The notes under the pieces: generated by a model
What the model saw: only the letters and a program-made list of their open reading frames with translations
The model's database searches: none
What the model was told of the DNA's origin: nothing
Assembly (NCBI GenBank): GCA_947259375.1
Contig: CAMYLZ010000032.1
Span: 69,501-133,500 of the forward strand
Length of the DNA: 64,000 nucleotides
DNA from: an uncultured Parvularculaceae bacterium
GTDB taxonomy: Bacteria; Pseudomonadota; Alphaproteobacteria; Caulobacterales; Parvularculaceae
Direction: 5' to 3'
Part shown: positions 9,424 to 19,825 of the stretch, piece by piece
How the letters are laid out: each line of letters starts with the position of its first letter
Numbering within the stretch: position 1 is the first letter of the stretch
Made by a program: the position numbers and the translations under genes

Positions 9424-10737
9424 ATGGCGAAACCGCCTGGCCGTAATGCCTTTTTGTTTATCTTCATCACCGTTCTGCTCAACATGATCGGCTATGGCGT
9501 GATCATGCCGGTCATGCCGCAACTGATTATGGAAGTGACCGGCGAAGACCTGTCGCACGCGGCGCAATGGGGCGGTTATCTCGCGGTCGCCTATGCGCTG
9601 ATGCAATTCATCATGATGCCGATCATCGGCGGCCTGTCTGACCGGTTCGGGCGACGCCCGGTTTTGCTGGCCTCGCTATGCGCTTATTCCGTCGATTTCC
9701 TGATCATGGCGCTGGCGCCGGTCATCAGCATCATTCTATTCGCACGCGCCCTCGCAGGGGCGTTCGCCGCGACTTTCTCGACGGCCAACGCCTATATCGC
9801 CGACATTTCGCCGCCCGAAAAGCGCGCCGCGAATTTCGGCCTGATGGGCGCCGCATTCGGTCTCGGCTTCATTATCGGCCCGGCGATCGGCGGTTTTCTC
9901 GGCGATAATTTCGGGCCGCGCGCGCCGTTCTTTTTTGTTGCGGCGACCGGCGCGTCGAACTTCCTGTTCGGATTGTTCGTGTTGCCGGAAACCCTGAAAG
10001 CGGAGAACCGGCGGACATTCCAATGGAAACGCGCCAACGCCTTCGGCAATTTCAGGCAATTCGCCAACTACCCGATCATGCTGCCGATCGCCGGCGTCCT
10101 GTTCCTGTCGCAAATCGCCCATTGGACCTACCCGTCCGTCTGGGCCTATTACGCGGAACAGAAATTCCAGTGGACGCCCGGCATGATCGGCGCGTCGCTG
10201 ATGTTTGTCGGCCTGATGGCCGCGATCGTCCAAGGCGGCGTGACGCGCATCGTCATACCGAAAGTCGGCGAGCGCGCCGCCGCGCTTTTCGCCATGGCGG
10301 TCACGGCGGCCGCCTATTTCCTCTTTGCGCTCGCCAATCAGGGCTGGATGATCTACGCGATCATCGCCGTATCGTCGCTCGGCGGCCTCGCACAGCCGGC
10401 GCTGCAGGGAATCATGTCGCGCACCATGCCGGCGGACGCACAAGGCGAGCTGCAAGGCGCAATCGCCGCCGTGATGAGCATTTCCATGGTCATTGGCCCC
10501 TTTGTCATGACGCAGCTTTTCTCGGCGTTTTCCGCGCCGAACGAGCCCTATGGGCTGTTCAATGTCACGCTGCTGCCCGAGGGCGCGCCGTTTTATTTCC
10601 CCGGAGCGCCGTTTATCTTCGCAATGATCCTGGAAGTGATCGCCATCGGCATGTTGTTCCTGGCGTTCTCACGCATTCAGCGTCCGCGCGAGGAAACCGC
10701 GCCGGCCGGCACAGCCCAAGCGGCCGCCGACAGCTAG
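9424..10737 (+). CDS. MFS transporter (TCR/Tet-like)
   Basis: Twelve hydrophobic segments; [52 protein letters not shown]. Confidence 0.93.
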   Translation: MAKPPGRNAFLFIFITVLLNMIGYGVIMPVMPQLIMEVTGEDLSHAAQWGGYLAVAYALMQFIMMPIIGGLSDRFGRRPVLLASLCAYSVDFLIMALAPVISIILFARALAGAFAATFSTANAYIADISPPEKRAANFGLMGAAFGLGFIIGPAIGGFLGDNFGPRAPFFFVAATGASNFLFGLFVLPETLKAENRRTFQWKRANAFGNFRQFANYPIMLPIAGVLFLSQIAHWTYPSVWAYYAEQKFQWTPGMIGASLMFVGLMAAIVQGGVTRIVIPKVGERAAALFAMAVTAAAYFLFALANQGWMIYAIIAVSSLGGLAQPALQGIMSRTMPADAQGELQGAIAAVMSISMVIGPFVMTQLFSAFSAPNEPYGLFNVTLLPEGAPFYFPGAPFIFAMILEVIAIGMLFLAFSRIQRPREETAPAGTAQAAADS

Positions 10738-11243
10738 TCAGACATTCTGCGCCCGCCAAGGTGCAACTGGCCCGCCGCGTCAAACAGGAACGCGGCGGAA
10801 AGGCCGAACAGCAACAGACCGTTCGCCGCCGCAGCGCCGGATAGCAGCCGCCAGGGTTCGGGCAGCAGGACATCGCCAAATCCGAGCGTCGTGTAGCTCG
10901 CAGCGGAAAAGTAAAGCGCGGGCTCCCACCCTTCGAACACCTCAAGCCGGACAAAAGTCCACGCCCACATCGAAATCTCGATCGAATGCGCGAGCATCAG
11001 CCAGGCGCCGATAAGCACCAGCGCGATACTATCGCGGAAAAATCTGTAAACGCCGATCGCCGGACGTTTTACGGCGCGAAACATTGCGGCGGCGGCAGCG
11101 ACGAAAACGCCGTGCACGAATATTGTCGCGGCGATCAGCAGCGCCGAAACGACAACTTGATGTTCTATGCCTGGGCTATCCATCACGATGCGAGGGTTGG
11201 TTTCATTGGCGGATATCACAACCGATCCGCCCTTGCGGCGCAA
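10734..11243 (-). CDS. two-TM potassium channel family protein
   Basis: Pore-like segment ALYFSAASYTTLGFGDVLLPEPWRLL between TM helices; start may be at internal Met (MDSPGIEHQ). Confidence 0.8.
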   Translation of the reverse strand: MRRKGGSVVISANETNPRIVMDSPGIEHQVVVSALLIAATIFVHGVFVAAAAAMFRAVKRPAIGVYRFFRDSIALVLIGAWLMLAHSIEISMWAWTFVRLEVFEGWEPALYFSAASYTTLGFGDVLLPEPWRLLSGAAAANGLLLFGLSAAFLFDAAGQLHLGGRRMSD

Positions 11244-11272
11244 GCCGCAAAACCGGTTCGGCCGCCAATCCG

Positions 11273-11593
11273 CTAGCGCGTGCGCTGAACGGCCTTGGCC
11301 AAGAGTTTCAACCGGCCATTGGCGCGTTTGATCGCCTCATCGAGGCTTTTCAGCGTTTCCATATTTTCTTTGTCGTCTTCGCTTTCAACGTCGAGCAGCG
11401 CCTTGACCGCATCGATCTCCGCCTGCATCGCTGAAACCGCGCTTTCGCAGGGCTTGAGAGGCGCCGCAAGCCGCCGACCCTCGCCCCGCGATTGCGCCAG
11501 CCGGCCGCCCGCCCAGATCCCGGCGGCAAATCCGACAAGCGCCAACGGCCATCCGGCAGCGAGCATTTGCATGAAGGCGTCCATACCCATCAA
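11273..11593 (-). CDS. hypothetical membrane-anchored coiled-coil protein
   Basis: N-terminal TM (LALVGFAAGIWAGG) followed by helical/charged region; no family recognised. Confidence 0.5.
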   Translation of the reverse strand: MMGMDAFMQMLAAGWPLALVGFAAGIWAGGRLAQSRGEGRRLAAPLKPCESAVSAMQAEIDAVKALLDVESEDDKENMETLKSLDEAIKRANGRLKLLAKAVQRTR

Positions 11594-11701
11594 ATCCGAT
11601 CATCAAGCGCGAAGCGCGCGCATGTTCCCCGCGCAGTTTATAGCAAGCTATGGGTAGCAAACTCTGGGCCACAAACGCCGGGAAAGCGGATTTCATGCAA
11701 G

Positions 11702-11733
11702 AAAAAACCGCCAGAGCCTGAGCCCTGGCGGTG
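11702..11733 (-). terminator. rho-independent terminator of infC
   Basis: Minus strand ACCGCCAG-GGCTCAGGCT-CTGGCGGT followed by TTTTTT, ~25 nt after infC stop. Confidence 0.9.
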
Positions 11734-11756
11734 TTAAACTGGTTAATCAGTCGGTA

Positions 11757-12296
11757 TCAGCGCGGCGCCATGACCATCATGATCTGGCGGCCTTCCATTT
11801 TCGGATATTGTTCAACCTTGGCGATCTCTTCAAAATCGTCCTGCACGCGTTTCAACAGATCCGCGCCGCGATCCTGATGCGCCATTTCCCGGCCGCGAAA
11901 CCGCAAGGTCACCTTGACCTTGTCGCCCTCTTCAAAGAAGCGCCGCATCGCCTTGACCTTCACTTCATAGTCATGGTCGTCGATATTCGGCCGCATCTTG
12001 ATCTCTTTGATCTCAACGACTTTCTGCTTCTTCTTGGCTTCGGCTTTTTTCTTCTGTTGCTGGTATTTGAATTTGCCGTAATCGAGGATCTTGCAAACGG
12101 GCGGCTTCGTGTTCGGCGAAACCTCAACAAGATCAAGACCGGCGTCAGCGGCAATCGCAACCGCTTCTGCGGTCGAGACGACCCCGCGCTTTTCCCCCTT
12201 ATCGTCGATCAGCAAAACCTGCGGCACCTTGATATCGTCATTGATACGCGGGCCGTCCGGTTTCGGTGGCGGGGCTGCAAATGGTCTGCGTGCTAT
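11757..12296 (-). CDS. infC: translation initiation factor IF-3, apparent AUA start
   Basis: (I/M)[81 protein letters not shown] track begins at an internal GTG after the conserved RIND motif. GGAG lies 8 nt upstream of ATA. Confidence 0.93.
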   Translation of the reverse strand: MARRPFAAPPPKPDGPRINDDIKVPQVLLIDDKGEKRGVVSTAEAVAIAADAGLDLVEVSPNTKPPVCKILDYGKFKYQQQKKKAEAKKKQKVVEIKEIKMRPNIDDHDYEVKVKAMRRFFEEGDKVKVTLRFRGREMAHQDRGADLLKRVQDDFEEIAKVEQYPKMEGRQIMMVMAPR

Positions 12297-12415
12297 GGAC
12301 TTCTCTCCATCGGTTGCTAACGGATAAAATTATGCCGGCGTTTCGGTAAGAAACAGTTAACCTTTAACCGGAAATTCGGCTGAGGCGCGGATATATAAGG
12401 CTTTTGGCGCATCAA

Positions 12416-13405
12416 TCAACGGGCTTGCGCCGTCATTCGAGGATCGCCCTCAACACCCTCCCCCGACGGGACCAGCCCCATATTGACAAGCGTGCGCCAG
12501 ACAAAGCCCGGCTCAACAGCGCCAAGGTCGGCCGGCGCGGTCATTGTCACAATATGCCGGCCGTCGGCCGTGATCGGCGCCTTGGCCGGCGAAATCACCA
12601 CGCCTTCACAGCCGACGGCGAGCGCCAGTTGCATTTCCTCCGCGCCGTCGCTGACGAAAAACGCCGCTTCCTGCGCAAGCGCGGCGAGCTGCAAAAGGTC
12701 TGTCTTGCCCGCGAGATCCACAAGCTGCGGCGTTTCATTGGCGATTTCATCGCCAAAGCCATGCAGTGATTTCGGCCCCGCCAGCACCGGCATGATGCTG
12801 GACCGGCTCATTTGCGCCGCGAGCCCTGCATAGCCGGCCGCGCTCCATCGCCGGTCCGCCGCCTCTCCCGGCAGGAGCAGCCCGAACGGGCCGGAAACGC
12901 CATACCAGGAGGGCTGCATATTGGCGCTGTCCTTGCGCGCCGCCACCGCCCAGCCGAGATCGGGAAGCCACCCATTGACCTCAATCGCCGACGCCGCGAT
13001 CAGCGGATCGAGATTCGGCGCTGGCGCGCTGCGGCTTTCGCGTTTTGACGGCTTCGGCGCTGCTTCGGCCTGATGCCATTTCGGTCCAAACGGGCCCATG
13101 GCGGCGCGCAAACGCCGAGCCTCTTCGTCATTGGAAAGGTCGTAAACCAGTTCGAATTTCGACGCCTTCAATTGGCGAATGAAATCCTTGCGCGCCTCGC
13201 GGTCGCGTAAATCCGGCAATGCCGCCACCTGATCGAAATAGGGCGAGGCCCGCGCGATCCGTTGCAACCCCGGCGTCGTCAAAAAACTGATCCGCGCTTT
13301 TGGGTGCGCGTCGCGGATCGCCTGCATGACGGGATCGGCCGCCACAAAGGCCGACAGTCCGTCCGTTTTGATAATCAGGATATTACTCTGTTTACGCCCC
13401 AACAT
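12416..13405 (-). CDS. glycosyltransferase family 9 (heptosyltransferase-like)
   Basis: NILIIKTDGLSAFVAADPVMQAIRDAHPKARISFLTTP; two-domain GT-B layout; adjacent to GT4. Confidence 0.75.
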   Translation of the reverse strand: MLGRKQSNILIIKTDGLSAFVAADPVMQAIRDAHPKARISFLTTPGLQRIARASPYFDQVAALPDLRDREARKDFIRQLKASKFELVYDLSNDEEARRLRAAMGPFGPKWHQAEAAPKPSKRESRSAPAPNLDPLIAASAIEVNGWLPDLGWAVAARKDSANMQPSWYGVSGPFGLLLPGEAADRRWSAAGYAGLAAQMSRSSIMPVLAGPKSLHGFGDEIANETPQLVDLAGKTDLLQLAALAQEAAFFVSDGAEEMQLALAVGCEGVVISPAKAPITADGRHIVTMTAPADLGAVEPGFVWRTLVNMGLVPSGEGVEGDPRMTAQAR

Positions 13406-13414
13406 GCCGCCCCA

Positions 13415-14587
13415 TTACGCCCTTTCCGCCAGCAACTCGCGATAAACGCCTAGCGTCGCATCGCACATTGCCGCGCATGAATAGACGCTTGCAGCCCGCG
13501 CGCGCGCAATCTCGCCCATGGTCTCGCGCGCATCCGCCGACATGGCGCCGATCCGCCGGACGGCCCCGGCCAGCGCATCCGCGTCGCCGGGCGCGACCAG
13601 ATAGCCGGTTTCGCCATCGATCACCGTTTCCCGGGCGCCGCCATGATTCGAGGCGATCACCGGTCTGGCCATGGCGCCGGCCTCCACTGCGACGCGCCCA
13701 AACGCTTCAGGCCGCGTCGACGGTGCGAGCACCACATCGGCCCAGGCGTAGGCTGCCGGCATATCGGCGCAATCGCCGACCAGATAAACCATGTCGCGGA
13801 CCCCACATTCGTCGATCCTTGCACGCAAACGGCGTTCATAATCGTTCTTGCCTTGCGCGCCCCCGCAAAAAACTAGCGTCAATCCGCAATCTTGGCCAGT
13901 GGCCTGTGCCGCCTGCCTGAGGCGCGCAACCGCCTCGATAGCGATTTCATGGCCTTTCCACGGGGTCAGCCGCGCCGGCAAGAGCAGCTTGAGCCCCGCC
14001 TCCTCGCCCCGCCCCCAGCCTTGAGTCGCTTGGTTAACGCGGTCATGAGAAACCTTTTCCGGGTTGAAAAGATCAATATCAACGCCGCGCGGAATGACTT
14101 TCAGCCGCGCCGCCAGCGACGGCGCGACGCCGACAATCCGTTCCGCCGTGAAATGCGAATTTGCGATCACCCGGTCAGCCCGCAACATGGACGAATTGTA
14201 AAACCGCTTGATCGGGCCGGCCGCCGAATAAGCCCCGTGATAGGTGGTGACGATCGGAATATGCGCACGGCGCGCCGCTTGCAGCGCGCTCCAGGCGGGG
14301 GCGCGTGAACGGGCATGAATGAGATCCACGCCTTCGCGTCGGATCAGTTTTTCGAGCCAGAAGCCGTTGGCGATGATGGTCGCCGGGTTCTTGGAATCGA
14401 CCGGCGCGACGACCACCTCGCCGCCGGCGTTCTCGATCTCCGGCGCCAGCCGCCCGCCAGCCGAGGCGACAATCGCGCGCCCGCCGGCCCGCGCCACGGC
14501 GCTTGCAATCTCAAGGCATGTGCGCTCCGCTCCGCCCGCATCGAGGCGCGGTACAACCTGCAATATGGTGCTTTCAAACCTGCTCAT
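13415..14587 (-). CDS. glycosyltransferase family 4
   Basis: VVPRLDAGGAERTCLEIA; LLLPARLTPWKGHEIAIEAVARL; APSTRPEAFGRVAVEAGAMARPVIASNHGGARETVIDGETGYLV. Confidence 0.93.
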   Translation of the reverse strand: MSRFESTILQVVPRLDAGGAERTCLEIASAVARAGGRAIVASAGGRLAPEIENAGGEVVVAPVDSKNPATIIANGFWLEKLIRREGVDLIHARSRAPAWSALQAARRAHIPIVTTYHGAYSAAGPIKRFYNSSMLRADRVIANSHFTAERIVGVAPSLAARLKVIPRGVDIDLFNPEKVSHDRVNQATQGWGRGEEAGLKLLLPARLTPWKGHEIAIEAVARLRQAAQATGQDCGLTLVFCGGAQGKNDYERRLRARIDECGVRDMVYLVGDCADMPAAYAWADVVLAPSTRPEAFGRVAVEAGAMARPVIASNHGGARETVIDGETGYLVAPGDADALAGAVRRIGAMSADARETMGEIARARAASVYSCAAMCDATLGVYRELLAERA

Positions 14588-14775
14588 TAGCTGCACAGTC
14601 TAAGCCAGTTCTCTGCTCGTGTAAGAGAAAACAGCGCGCCAGACGGTTGGCGAATGCGCCGGATTGGCGCATATCGCCATGGAGGCAAGTCTTGGGGAGG
14701 AAGTCTCGAGGGAAAACCCTGATCGAACCGTGACGGGCTTTTGGGTAAGCCAAGCAGGAGGTGATCGCCGCGATC

Positions 14776-15747
14776 ATGAAAGCGCTTGTCACCGGCGTCG
14801 CCGGATTTATCGGATTTCACACGGCGGCGCGTCTGGCGGCGGCGGGCTGGCATGTCGCCGGCGTCGACAATCTCAATGATTATTATGATCAGAACCTGAA
14901 ACAGGCGCGGATCGACGCGCTCGGCGACAAGGTCCGCTTCCGAGAACTCGACATTGCGGCCGCGACCGCTTTTGGGAAATTCGTCGAGAACGAAGCGCCG
15001 GATGTCGTCATCCATCTCGCCGCGCAAGCCGGCGTGCGATATTCGATCGACAATCCCTTTGCTTACGCCCGCTCCAACTTGCTCGGCCATTTGTCCGTAC
15101 TCGAAGCATGCCGGCACGCGAAGGATTTGAAGCATTTGATCTACGCCTCGTCGAGCTCGGTCTATGGCGGCAATGAGAAGACCCCCTTCAGCGAGACGGA
15201 CCCCGTGGATGGACCGGTCTCGCTTTACGCCGCCACCAAGCGCAGCGACGAGTTGATGAGCGCGACTTATGCACATCTTTACGGGATCAAGCAGGTCGGC
15301 CTGCGATTTTTCACCGTTTACGGGCCGTGGGGCCGCCCGGACATGGCTTATTGGACGTTCACGGAGAAAATTCTTAAGGGCGAACCGGTTCCGGTATTCA
15401 ATCACGGCGACATGCGCCGCGATTTCACCTATATTGACGATGTCGTTGATTGCATTGCCGCGATTGCGGAAAAGCCGCCTTCTTTCGAAGGCCAAGACCG
15501 CCCCCACAAGCTTTACAACATTGGCAACCACACGCCGGTGCGTTTGCTCGATTTCATCGCCGCGCTGGAAAAAGCGACGGGACGCAAGGCGGAGATGGAG
15601 ATGCGCGAGATGCAGCCCGGCGATGTGCGCGAGACCTATGCGGATGTCGAACGCCTCGCCGCCGATTACGGCTTCAACCCGGCAACGCCGGTTGAAACCG
15701 GCCTCAAGCATTTCGTTGACTGGTATCGCGGCTATTACGGACTTTAG
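14776..15747 (+). CDS. NAD-dependent epimerase, UDP-glucuronate 4-epimerase-like
   Basis: MKALVTGVAGFIGFHTAARLAAAGWHVAGVDNLNDYYDQNLKQARI; SSSSVYGGNEKTPFSETDPVDGPVSLYAATKRSDELM; YTFVYGPWGRPDMA-type motif. Confidence 0.93.
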   Translation: MKALVTGVAGFIGFHTAARLAAAGWHVAGVDNLNDYYDQNLKQARIDALGDKVRFRELDIAAATAFGKFVENEAPDVVIHLAAQAGVRYSIDNPFAYARSNLLGHLSVLEACRHAKDLKHLIYASSSSVYGGNEKTPFSETDPVDGPVSLYAATKRSDELMSATYAHLYGIKQVGLRFFTVYGPWGRPDMAYWTFTEKILKGEPVPVFNHGDMRRDFTYIDDVVDCIAAIAEKPPSFEGQDRPHKLYNIGNHTPVRLLDFIAALEKATGRKAEMEMREMQPGDVRETYADVERLAADYGFNPATPVETGLKHFVDWYRGYYGL

Positions 15748-17357
15748 GAGCCGGGAAACCGCTTGCGGGCGTCCTTCAGGATCTCGCGCGCCGCATTGCG
15801 CCCCGGCAGGCCGGTGACGCCGCCGCCGGGATGCGCGCCGGACCCGCAATGATAAAGGCCGCCCAGCGCCCCGCGATAGTCGCCATAGCCGAGCGCCGGG
15901 CGCGCCGCCCACATCTGATCGAGGCTCATGGCGCCATGCATGATATCGCCGCCGACAAGCCCGAACTTGTCCTCGAGATCCTTCGGCGACAGAATCATTC
16001 GTCCGACCACCGCCTTTTTGAAATTCGGCGCATATTCATTGACCGTGTCAATGATGTGGTCCGCCGCCTTTTCACGTTCATCATCCCATGACCGGCCGTC
16101 CGGCAATTGCGGCGCGAATTGCTGACAAAAGAGGCTCGCAACATGCGCGCCTTCCGGCGCGAGACTGTCGTCGATCGTTGACGGAATCAGCATCTCAACG
16201 ATCGGTTTTCGCGACCAGCCCTCGCGCTTGGCATCGATAAATGCGCGATCCATGTAATCGAGCGTCGGCGCAATGACGATGCCGCATTGATGGTGCTCGG
16301 CCTTTTCCTTGCCCGGAAGGCACGTGAAATCCGGCAATTCCGACAGCGCGACATTCATCCGGAAGGTGCCGGACTCGCAGCGCCAACCCTCCATCCGCTT
16401 GCGGAATTCCGGCGCCAGCGCATCAGCCGGCATCATGCGCCCGTAAAGCAGCTTCGGATTGACATTGGCGACGACGCACGCGCCAACAACCTCCTCGCCG
16501 CTTTTCAGCACAATACCGGTCGCTTCGCCGTTTTCTACGCTGATGGATTTGACGGGCGCATCAAGCGAAATCTCGACGCCCGCCTCCGCGCAAGCCTTGC
16601 GCATAGCCTCAGTAATCGCGCCCATGCCGCCAACCGCATGACCCCAGGCGCCTTTGACGCCGTCCACTTCGCCGAACACGTGATGCAGCAACACATAGGC
16701 TGAGCCCGGTGTTTCGGGGCTGGCGTAATTGCCGACAACCGAGTCGAAACCGAACGCCGCTTTGACGGGTTCGGATTCAAACCACGCATCCAGAAAGCCG
16801 CGCGCGCTTTTTGTGAACAGATCCAGCAAATCCTGATGCAGCGCATTGCCGCCCCGCGCCGCCGGCCACAATTGCGCGGCGGCGGCCAGCGCGCCTTTAA
16901 GGCCGGCGCGCGGATTTGGCGGCGTTTTTACCGACAAGGCGCGAAGCATGTCGGCAACCGCTTCGAGGCGCTCGTAATAGGCCGGCAGGCGCGCCGCGTC
17001 ATGCGCTGAAAACTTCGCAAACTCGGCCTGGGTTCGCGCCAGGCCGCCGCCGAGTTTCAGATAGCGCCCGTCATCGGTAGGCAGGAAATTCGAGATCGGC
17101 CGTTGCAGGAATTCCAGCCCATAATCCTTCAGCTTCATATCGGCGATGACGTGCGGATTTAGCAGGCTGACTGTATAACTCGCAACCGAGTTCCGAAAAC
17201 CGGGGTAAAACTCCTCCGTCACTGCTGCACCGCCGACAACCGGCCGGCGCTCGCAAATGCGGACCTTCAGCCCGGCACGCGCCAGATAGAATGCGCAGAC
17301 AAGCCCGTTATGCCCGCCGCCGATGATGACTGCATCATATGTACCGGAAACCGTCAT
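15744..17357 (-). CDS. NAD(P)/FAD-dependent oxidoreductase (phytoene desaturase-like)
   Basis: YDAVIIGGGHNGLVCAFYLARAGLKVRICERRPVVGGAAVTEEFYPGFRNS; C-terminal GLYHCGSGAHPGGGVTGLPGRNAAREIL. Confidence 0.93.
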   Translation of the reverse strand: MTVSGTYDAVIIGGGHNGLVCAFYLARAGLKVRICERRPVVGGAAVTEEFYPGFRNSVASYTVSLLNPHVIADMKLKDYGLEFLQRPISNFLPTDDGRYLKLGGGLARTQAEFAKFSAHDAARLPAYYERLEAVADMLRALSVKTPPNPRAGLKGALAAAAQLWPAARGGNALHQDLLDLFTKSARGFLDAWFESEPVKAAFGFDSVVGNYASPETPGSAYVLLHHVFGEVDGVKGAWGHAVGGMGAITEAMRKACAEAGVEISLDAPVKSISVENGEATGIVLKSGEEVVGACVVANVNPKLLYGRMMPADALAPEFRKRMEGWRCESGTFRMNVALSELPDFTCLPGKEKAEHHQCGIVIAPTLDYMDRAFIDAKREGWSRKPIVEMLIPSTIDDSLAPEGAHVASLFCQQFAPQLPDGRSWDDEREKAADHIIDTVNEYAPNFKKAVVGRMILSPKDLEDKFGLVGGDIMHGAMSLDQMWAARPALGYGDYRGALGGLYHCGSGAHPGGGVTGLPGRNAAREILKDARKRFPGS

Positions 17358-17453
17358 GCGTACCTTTCAACCAGACCGAACCGCCAAGGACTATCGGCGG
17401 CGGCAAGGATTGGCAATCGCATGCTTACGAAAAGGCCGGGTGTCGCGCGTCCA

Positions 17454-19616
17454 TCAACCTGCCGCTTGCGCCTTCGCCTCGCGGCGGCGTTGATGCAGGA
17501 TGAATTCCGTATAGCCGTTCGGTTGCGCCGCGCCTTCGAAAACAAGATCGCAAGCCGCCTTGAACGCAATGCCGTCAAAGCCGGGCGCCATTGGCCGATA
17601 GGCCGGGTCGCCGACATTCTGGCGGTCGACCACTTCGGCCATGCGCTGCATCACAGAAAGCACTTCATCGCGCGTCGTCACGCCATGCTTCAGCCAGTTG
17701 GCGATATGCTGAGACGAAATGCGCAATGTGGCGCGATCTTCCATCAGGCCGATATCGTGAATGTCCGGCACTTTCGAACAGCCGACGCCCTGATCGATCC
17801 AGCGCACGACATATCCCAGAATGCCCTGCGCATTGTTTTCAAGCTCTTCCCTGATTTCTTCCGGGCTAAAGTTTTTGCCCTGCGCCAATGGCGGCGTCAG
17901 CAGACGTTCAAGATCGCCGGCCCCCTGCTCTGATAATTCCTTTTGCCGCGCGAAAACATCGACCTCGTGATAATGCAGCGCATGCAGCGTCGCCGCGGTC
18001 GGCGACGGCGTCCAAGCGGTTGTGGCGCCGGATTGCGGATGACCGATCTTCTGCGCCAGCATATCGGCCATGCGGTCGGGCGCAGCCCACATGCCCTTGC
18101 CGATCTGCGCTTTGCCGGAAAGCCCGCAGGCAAGACCGATCCCGACATTGCGGTCTTCATATGCGGCGATCCAGTCCGTGCGCTTGATGTTATTTTTACG
18201 CACCATCGGCCCGCCTTCCATGGCGGTGTGGATTTCGTCGCCCGTCCGATCAAGGAAGCCGGTATTGATGAACACGACGCGTTCGCGCGCCGCATGGATG
18301 CAGGCGGCGAGATTGACAGAGGTGCGACGTTCCTCATCCATAATCCCGACTTTGAGCGTATTGGCGGCGAGCCCGAGCATTTTTTCAACGCGTGCGAAGA
18401 GCTTTACCGTGAATGCAACCTCGTCAGGCCCATGCATTTTCGGCTTGACGATATAGACCGAACCGGCGCGGCTGTTTTTAACGGGCCCGGTCCCGTTGAG
18501 GTCATGCATGGCGATCAGCGACGTCACCGCTGCATCGAGAAAGCCTTCAGGAATATCATCGCCTTTCGCGTCGCGAACAGCGTCGGTATACATATGATGG
18601 CCGACATTGCGCACCAGCATCATTGAGCGCCCTGGCAGGGTCAGCGCCTCACCGCCGGGCGTTCGGTAGGTCCGGTCAGGCTCCAACGTCCGCTCAACAA
18701 TCTTGCCGCCTTTTTCAAAGCTGGCTTTGAGGTCGCCCTTCATCAGGCCCAACCAGTTGCGATAGACCAGCACCTTGTCTTCCGCATCAACGGCGGCGAC
18801 GGAGTCCTCGCAATCGATGATTGCGCTTACCGCCGCCTCGACGGTCACATCCGCAACCCCCGCCTTGTCGGTTTTACCGATCGGGTGGCTGCGGTCGATG
18901 ACGATCTCGAGATGCAGGCCGTTTTTCTTCAACAAAACCGTGTTCGGCGCGCTTTCATCACCGCGAAAGCCTGCAAATTTCTCGGGCTCGGCGAGCGCGG
19001 TCGCGCCGGCCGCTGTCTCAATCGCCAGTGCGCCATTCTCAACCCTGTAGCCGGTTGCATCCGCATGCGATCCGCTGTTCAACGGCGCCGCAAGGTCGAG
19101 CGCTGCGCGCGCCCGCGCGATCACTTTCTCGCCGCGCGCCGGATTATAAGCGCCGCCCCGCTCGGCCCCGCCGGTTTCCGCAATTGCATCGGTTCCATAG
19201 AGCGCATCATAAAGGCTGCCCCAACGCGCATTGGCGGCGTTGAGCGCATAGCGGGCGTTGCTTGCCGGCACGACAAGCTGCGGCCCGGCGGTTTGCGAAA
19301 ATTCCGGGTCGACATGCGCCGTGGAAATCGCAAACCGCGCCGGCTCGTCAACGAGATACCCGATCTCGCGCAGATACGCTTCATGTTCAGCGACATTGAA
19401 GGGCTGCGACGCGCGCTCGCGGTGCCAGGCGTCAAGCTGCGCCTGCAACTCTGCGCGCCGTTTTAACAGCGCGGCGCATTCCGGCCCGAGCTCGGCGACG
19501 ATGCCGGCAAGCCCCTCCCAGAACGCCGTTTTTGAAATGCCGATTCCCGGCAGCGCTTCATTCTCTATAAAATTGGCCAGGAGATTCGAGACTTTCAGGC
19601 CAGATCGCTCAATCAT
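17454..19616 (-). CDS. glcB: malate synthase G
   Basis: DTDAIAE...[126 protein letters not shown]. Confidence 0.97.
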   Translation of the reverse strand: MIERSGLKVSNLLANFIENEALPGIGISKTAFWEGLAGIVAELGPECAALLKRRAELQAQLDAWHRERASQPFNVAEHEAYLREIGYLVDEPARFAISTAHVDPEFSQTAGPQLVVPASNARYALNAANARWGSLYDALYGTDAIAETGGAERGGAYNPARGEKVIARARAALDLAAPLNSGSHADATGYRVENGALAIETAAGATALAEPEKFAGFRGDESAPNTVLLKKNGLHLEIVIDRSHPIGKTDKAGVADVTVEAAVSAIIDCEDSVAAVDAEDKVLVYRNWLGLMKGDLKASFEKGGKIVERTLEPDRTYRTPGGEALTLPGRSMMLVRNVGHHMYTDAVRDAKGDDIPEGFLDAAVTSLIAMHDLNGTGPVKNSRAGSVYIVKPKMHGPDEVAFTVKLFARVEKMLGLAANTLKVGIMDEERRTSVNLAACIHAARERVVFINTGFLDRTGDEIHTAMEGGPMVRKNNIKRTDWIAAYEDRNVGIGLACGLSGKAQIGKGMWAAPDRMADMLAQKIGHPQSGATTAWTPSPTAATLHALHYHEVDVFARQKELSEQGAGDLERLLTPPLAQGKNFSPEEIREELENNAQGILGYVVRWIDQGVGCSKVPDIHDIGLMEDRATLRISSQHIANWLKHGVTTRDEVLSVMQRMAEVVDRQNVGDPAYRPMAPGFDGIAFKAACDLVFEGAAQPNGYTEFILHQRRREAKAQAAG

Positions 19617-19748
19617 TCCATCAATCCGCTATTTCGTCAGCGTGTAAACAGGTTCACATTAGCGCTTTATGCATGCAAACGCGCCGACAACAACAGCTTG
19701 CGCTGCAGTCGCGAAACGCGCGCCGCTTTTGACAAGGGCGACAGCGGC

Positions 19749-19768
19749 GCTATGTATTCGCAAATAGC
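19749..19768. promoter_or_regulatory. candidate dyad operator upstream of modA
   Basis: GCTAT-N10-ATAGC, overlapping a possible -10 of a TTGACA-containing promoter (TTGACA at ~19731). Confidence 0.35.
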
Positions 19769-19825
19769 AATGGCCTATTGGATTTTTCATTGAAGAATCA
19801 GCTGGTTAAATTCGCTCACGCTTTA

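Noticed and set aside
11594-12420. CtrA-type sites (TTAA-N7-TTAA) near infC and elsewhere
   Set aside because: Several TTAA pairs exist (e.g. GTTAACCTTTAACC) but spacing is wrong.
14587-15912. 441-aa minus-strand ORF opposite the epimerase
   Set aside because: Shadow ORF; the plus-strand frame is a clear NAD-dependent epimerase.
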